A DNA stretch of 64,000 bases from the NCBI RefSeq assembly GCF_002831645.1, contig NZ_CP025117.1, positions 1,495,514-1,559,513 of the forward strand. Direction: 5' to 3'. Source of the stretch: Olleya sp. Bg11-27 (GTDB lineage: Bacteria; Bacteroidota; Bacteroidia; Flavobacteriales; Flavobacteriaceae). The translations under genes were made by a program, and so were the position numbers. Positions 62,424 to 64,000 of the stretch are shown here, piece by piece (position 1 is the stretch's first letter; each line of letters starts with the position of its first letter). A model generated the notes under the pieces. The model was not told where the DNA came from. It ran no database searches and was given only the letters and a program-made list of their open reading frames with translations.

Positions 62424-62466
62424 TGACTTAGGTCAGTATGTAATATAATTTAACGTAGTACATTTA
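62424..62466 (+). promoter_or_regulatory. Crp/Fnr-type box plus -7 element of BON gene 2
   Basis: TGACTTAGGTCA is at 62424-62435 and TACATTTA starts 35 bases later at 62459. The box begins just past the terminator of BON gene 1. A damaged second copy (TGACTTAGGCA) lies at 62470-62480, on the predicted transcript start. Confidence 0.75.
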
Positions 62467-62504
62467 TACTGACTTAGGCATTATAATATTTAAAAGGGAT
62501 AGAT

Positions 62505-63173
62505 ATGAAAACAGATTTTGAATTAAAAAAGAATGTTTTAGAAGAGTTAGCGTGGCTACCAAATATAGATGAAACTCAAATAGGTGTCACTGTAAACCAT
62601 GGTGTTGTAACACTTACGGGAGAGGTTAATGAGTTACCGAAAAAAATGGCAATTGAAGATGCGGTTAAGCGTCTCTCTGGTGTAAAAGCTGTAGCAGAGG
62701 CAATTACCGTAAAATATAGTAGTAGCGATAAGCAATCTGATATAGAGATTGCAAAAGCGGCAATAAATGCTTTGGAATGGAATGCCTCTGTACCTTCAGA
62801 AGCCATTATTGTTGAGGTGGAAGACGGGAGTATTTATTTAACGGGAGAATTAGAATGGCCTTATCAAAAAAGTTTTGCAAAAAGAACTATCGAACATTTA
62901 TATGGTGTAAAAGAAGTTGTTAATAATATCCATCTAAAGCCAAAACCAACACCAAGTAATGTCGAGCATCTAATTCACAAAGCGTTTACACGTTCGGCAA
63001 ATATTGATGCTAAAAATATTAAAGTGGCGGTCAATGATCATGAGTTAACATTAAGCGGGACAGTGCATTCTATTAAGGAAAAAGATGATGCCGAAATTGC
63101 AGCATATAATACACCAGGCATAAATAATGTGATCAATCAATTAAAAGTGGACTATTATCCAATGTATTTATAA
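62505..63173 (+). CDS. Triple BON-domain protein 2
   Basis: A 222-residue cytosolic protein with three BON domains, a duplicate of the preceding gene (both begin M.TD...K...LEEL.W.P.IDETQIGV). Repeats are GVVTLTGEVNELPKKMAIED, GSIYLTGELEWPYQKSFAKR and HELTLSGTVHSIKEKDDAEI. It ends 21 bases before a 3-hydroxyacyl-CoA dehydrogenase gene and is probably co-transcribed with it, placing that enzyme under the same box. Confidence 0.88.
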   Translation: MKTDFELKKNVLEELAWLPNIDETQIGVTVNHGVVTLTGEVNELPKKMAIEDAVKRLSGVKAVAEAITVKYSSSDKQSDIEIAKAAINALEWNASVPSEAIIVEVEDGSIYLTGELEWPYQKSFAKRTIEHLYGVKEVVNNIHLKPKPTPSNVEHLIHKAFTRSANIDAKNIKVAVNDHELTLSGTVHSIKEKDDAEIAAYNTPGINNVINQLKVDYYPMYL

Positions 63174-63194
63174 AAACAAATAAAAATTATTAAA

Positions 63195-64000
63195 ATGAAT
63201 TATAAAAATGTAACTGTAGCAGGAAGTGGTGTTTTAGGCTATCAAATAGCGTTTCAAACAGCATTTCATGGGTTTAATGTCACTGTTTATGATATTAATG
63301 ATGCTGTTTTAGAAAAAGCAAAAGCAAAATTCGATACCATGTGTGACGTGTTTAAAAGGGATTTAAATGCAACACAAGAGCAACTAGATGTAACACGTCA
63401 AAATCTAAGTTACACGTCCGATTTGGAAGAAGCGGTAAAAACTGCCGATTTACTAATTGAAGCCGTACCAGAAAACCCAAAAATTAAAATAGAGTTTTAT
63501 CATAAGTTAGCTAAGGTCGCTCCAAAAAAAACGGTGTTTGTAACAAACTCTTCCACGCTGTTGCCAAGTCAATTTGCAGAAGCAACAGGACGTCCAACAC
63601 AATTTTTAGCGTTGCATTTTGCGAATAATATTTGGAGTCATAACACTGCAGAAATTATGGGTCATGCCACTACAGATCCACAAATTTTTAAAGATGTAGT
63701 CGCGTTTGCTAAAGCTATTGGGATGTTAGCTTTACCATTGCATAAGGAACAACCAGGATATATCCTTAACTCTTTGCTTGTGCCATTATTAAGCGCAGCG
63801 ACTAACTTATTAGTAAATGAGGTTGCAGATGTGGAGACTATAGATAAAACATGGATTAAAGCAACGGGAGCACCTGTTGGACCTTTTGGTATCTTAGATG
63901 CTGTAGGGATTACTACGGCTTATAATATTAATAAAATAGCAGTAGAAAAAACAAATGATCCTTTAAAAATCAAAACCGTAAAATACTTAAAAGAACATTT
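63195..64000 (+). CDS. 3-hydroxyacyl-CoA dehydrogenase, N-terminal part (partial)
   Basis: The gene runs off the window; 268 complete codons are present from the ATG at 63195, with no stop. The NAD-binding Rossmann motif is VTVAGSGVLGYQIAFQTAFH, the second strand VTVYDINDAVLEKA follows, and the family blocks LIEAVPENPKIK, TNSSTLLPSQFA and LHFANNIW contain the conserved Glu and catalytic His. GAPVGPFGILDAVGI opens the C-terminal domain. The enzyme oxidises 3-hydroxyacyl-CoA (or reduces acetoacetyl-CoA) with NAD(P). The serine-rich NSSTLLPSQ segment is normal for the family. Its position after BON gene 2 suggests shared control. Confidence 0.85.
   Translation, partial: MNYKNVTVAGSGVLGYQIAFQTAFHGFNVTVYDINDAVLEKAKAKFDTMCDVFKRDLNATQEQLDVTRQNLSYTSDLEEAVKTADLLIEAVPENPKIKIEFYHKLAKVAPKKTVFVTNSSTLLPSQFAEATGRPTQFLALHFANNIWSHNTAEIMGHATTDPQIFKDVVAFAKAIGMLALPLHKEQPGYILNSLLVPLLSAATNLLVNEVADVETIDKTWIKATGAPVGPFGILDAVGITTAYNINKIAVEKTNDPLKIKTVKYLKEH

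Overview
The window is chromosomal DNA from a low-GC member of the Bacteroidota, almost certainly a marine-type Flavobacteriaceae. The support is the gldK-gldL-gldM-gldN block of the type IX secretion/gliding machinery, a GLPGLI-family protein next to an outer-membrane barrel, a DUF5686 protein, exosortase F with its partner, promoters of the Bacteroidota type (TTG, about 20 bases, then TAnnTTTG) and little use of Shine-Dalgarno sites. The genus cannot be fixed from the sequence alone. No rRNA, CRISPR array, insertion sequence or integrase was seen.

Layout of 0-49 kb, mostly core genes: the end of the pyruvate dehydrogenase E1 beta gene; a DUF5686 outer-membrane protein; a methyltransferase; a soluble and a membrane-bound pyrophosphatase side by side; an App1-type phosphatase; a deoxynucleoside kinase; a GLPGLI/outer-membrane barrel pair; the shape operon mreB-mreC-mreD-pbp2-rodA (minus strand); purH; a GAF/free-methionine-sulfoxide-reductase-like gene; the exosortase F pair; groES-groEL; secG, a TPR protein, lptE and a sigma-54 activator; miaB; topA; an arginase-fold protein that has lost metal ligands; gldKLMN; an amino-acid-oxidase-like flavoprotein; an ABC-F ATPase; a three-gene RND efflux operon; a leucine-rich-repeat protein; a CPXCG protein; and an initiator tRNA.

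Layout of 49.5-64 kb, an accessory stress region: three oleate hydratase paralogues, two related small helical proteins, an ArsC-fold protein without its catalytic cysteine, an MgtC/DUF4010 membrane protein, DUF5661, DUF1269, a coiled-coil lipoprotein, HdeD, DUF2238, Dps, two triple-BON proteins and the start of a 3-hydroxyacyl-CoA dehydrogenase.

The main discovery is the control code of that region. Eight promoters carry a 12-base palindrome with consensus TGAYNTAGRTCA (three are exactly TGACCTAGGTCA). In all eight, a -7 element of the form TAnnTTT(G/A) begins exactly 35 bases further on, or 33 bases centre to centre. This is the geometry of a class II site for a Crp/Fnr-family activator. 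It ties oleate hydration, Dps, BON proteins, ion homeostasis and unknown helical proteins into one predicted regulon, probably responding to low oxygen, redox or stationary-phase stress. The regulator is not in the window. A second pattern is a pair of diverged copies of a structured intergenic element, at 8469-8561 and 54268-54360.
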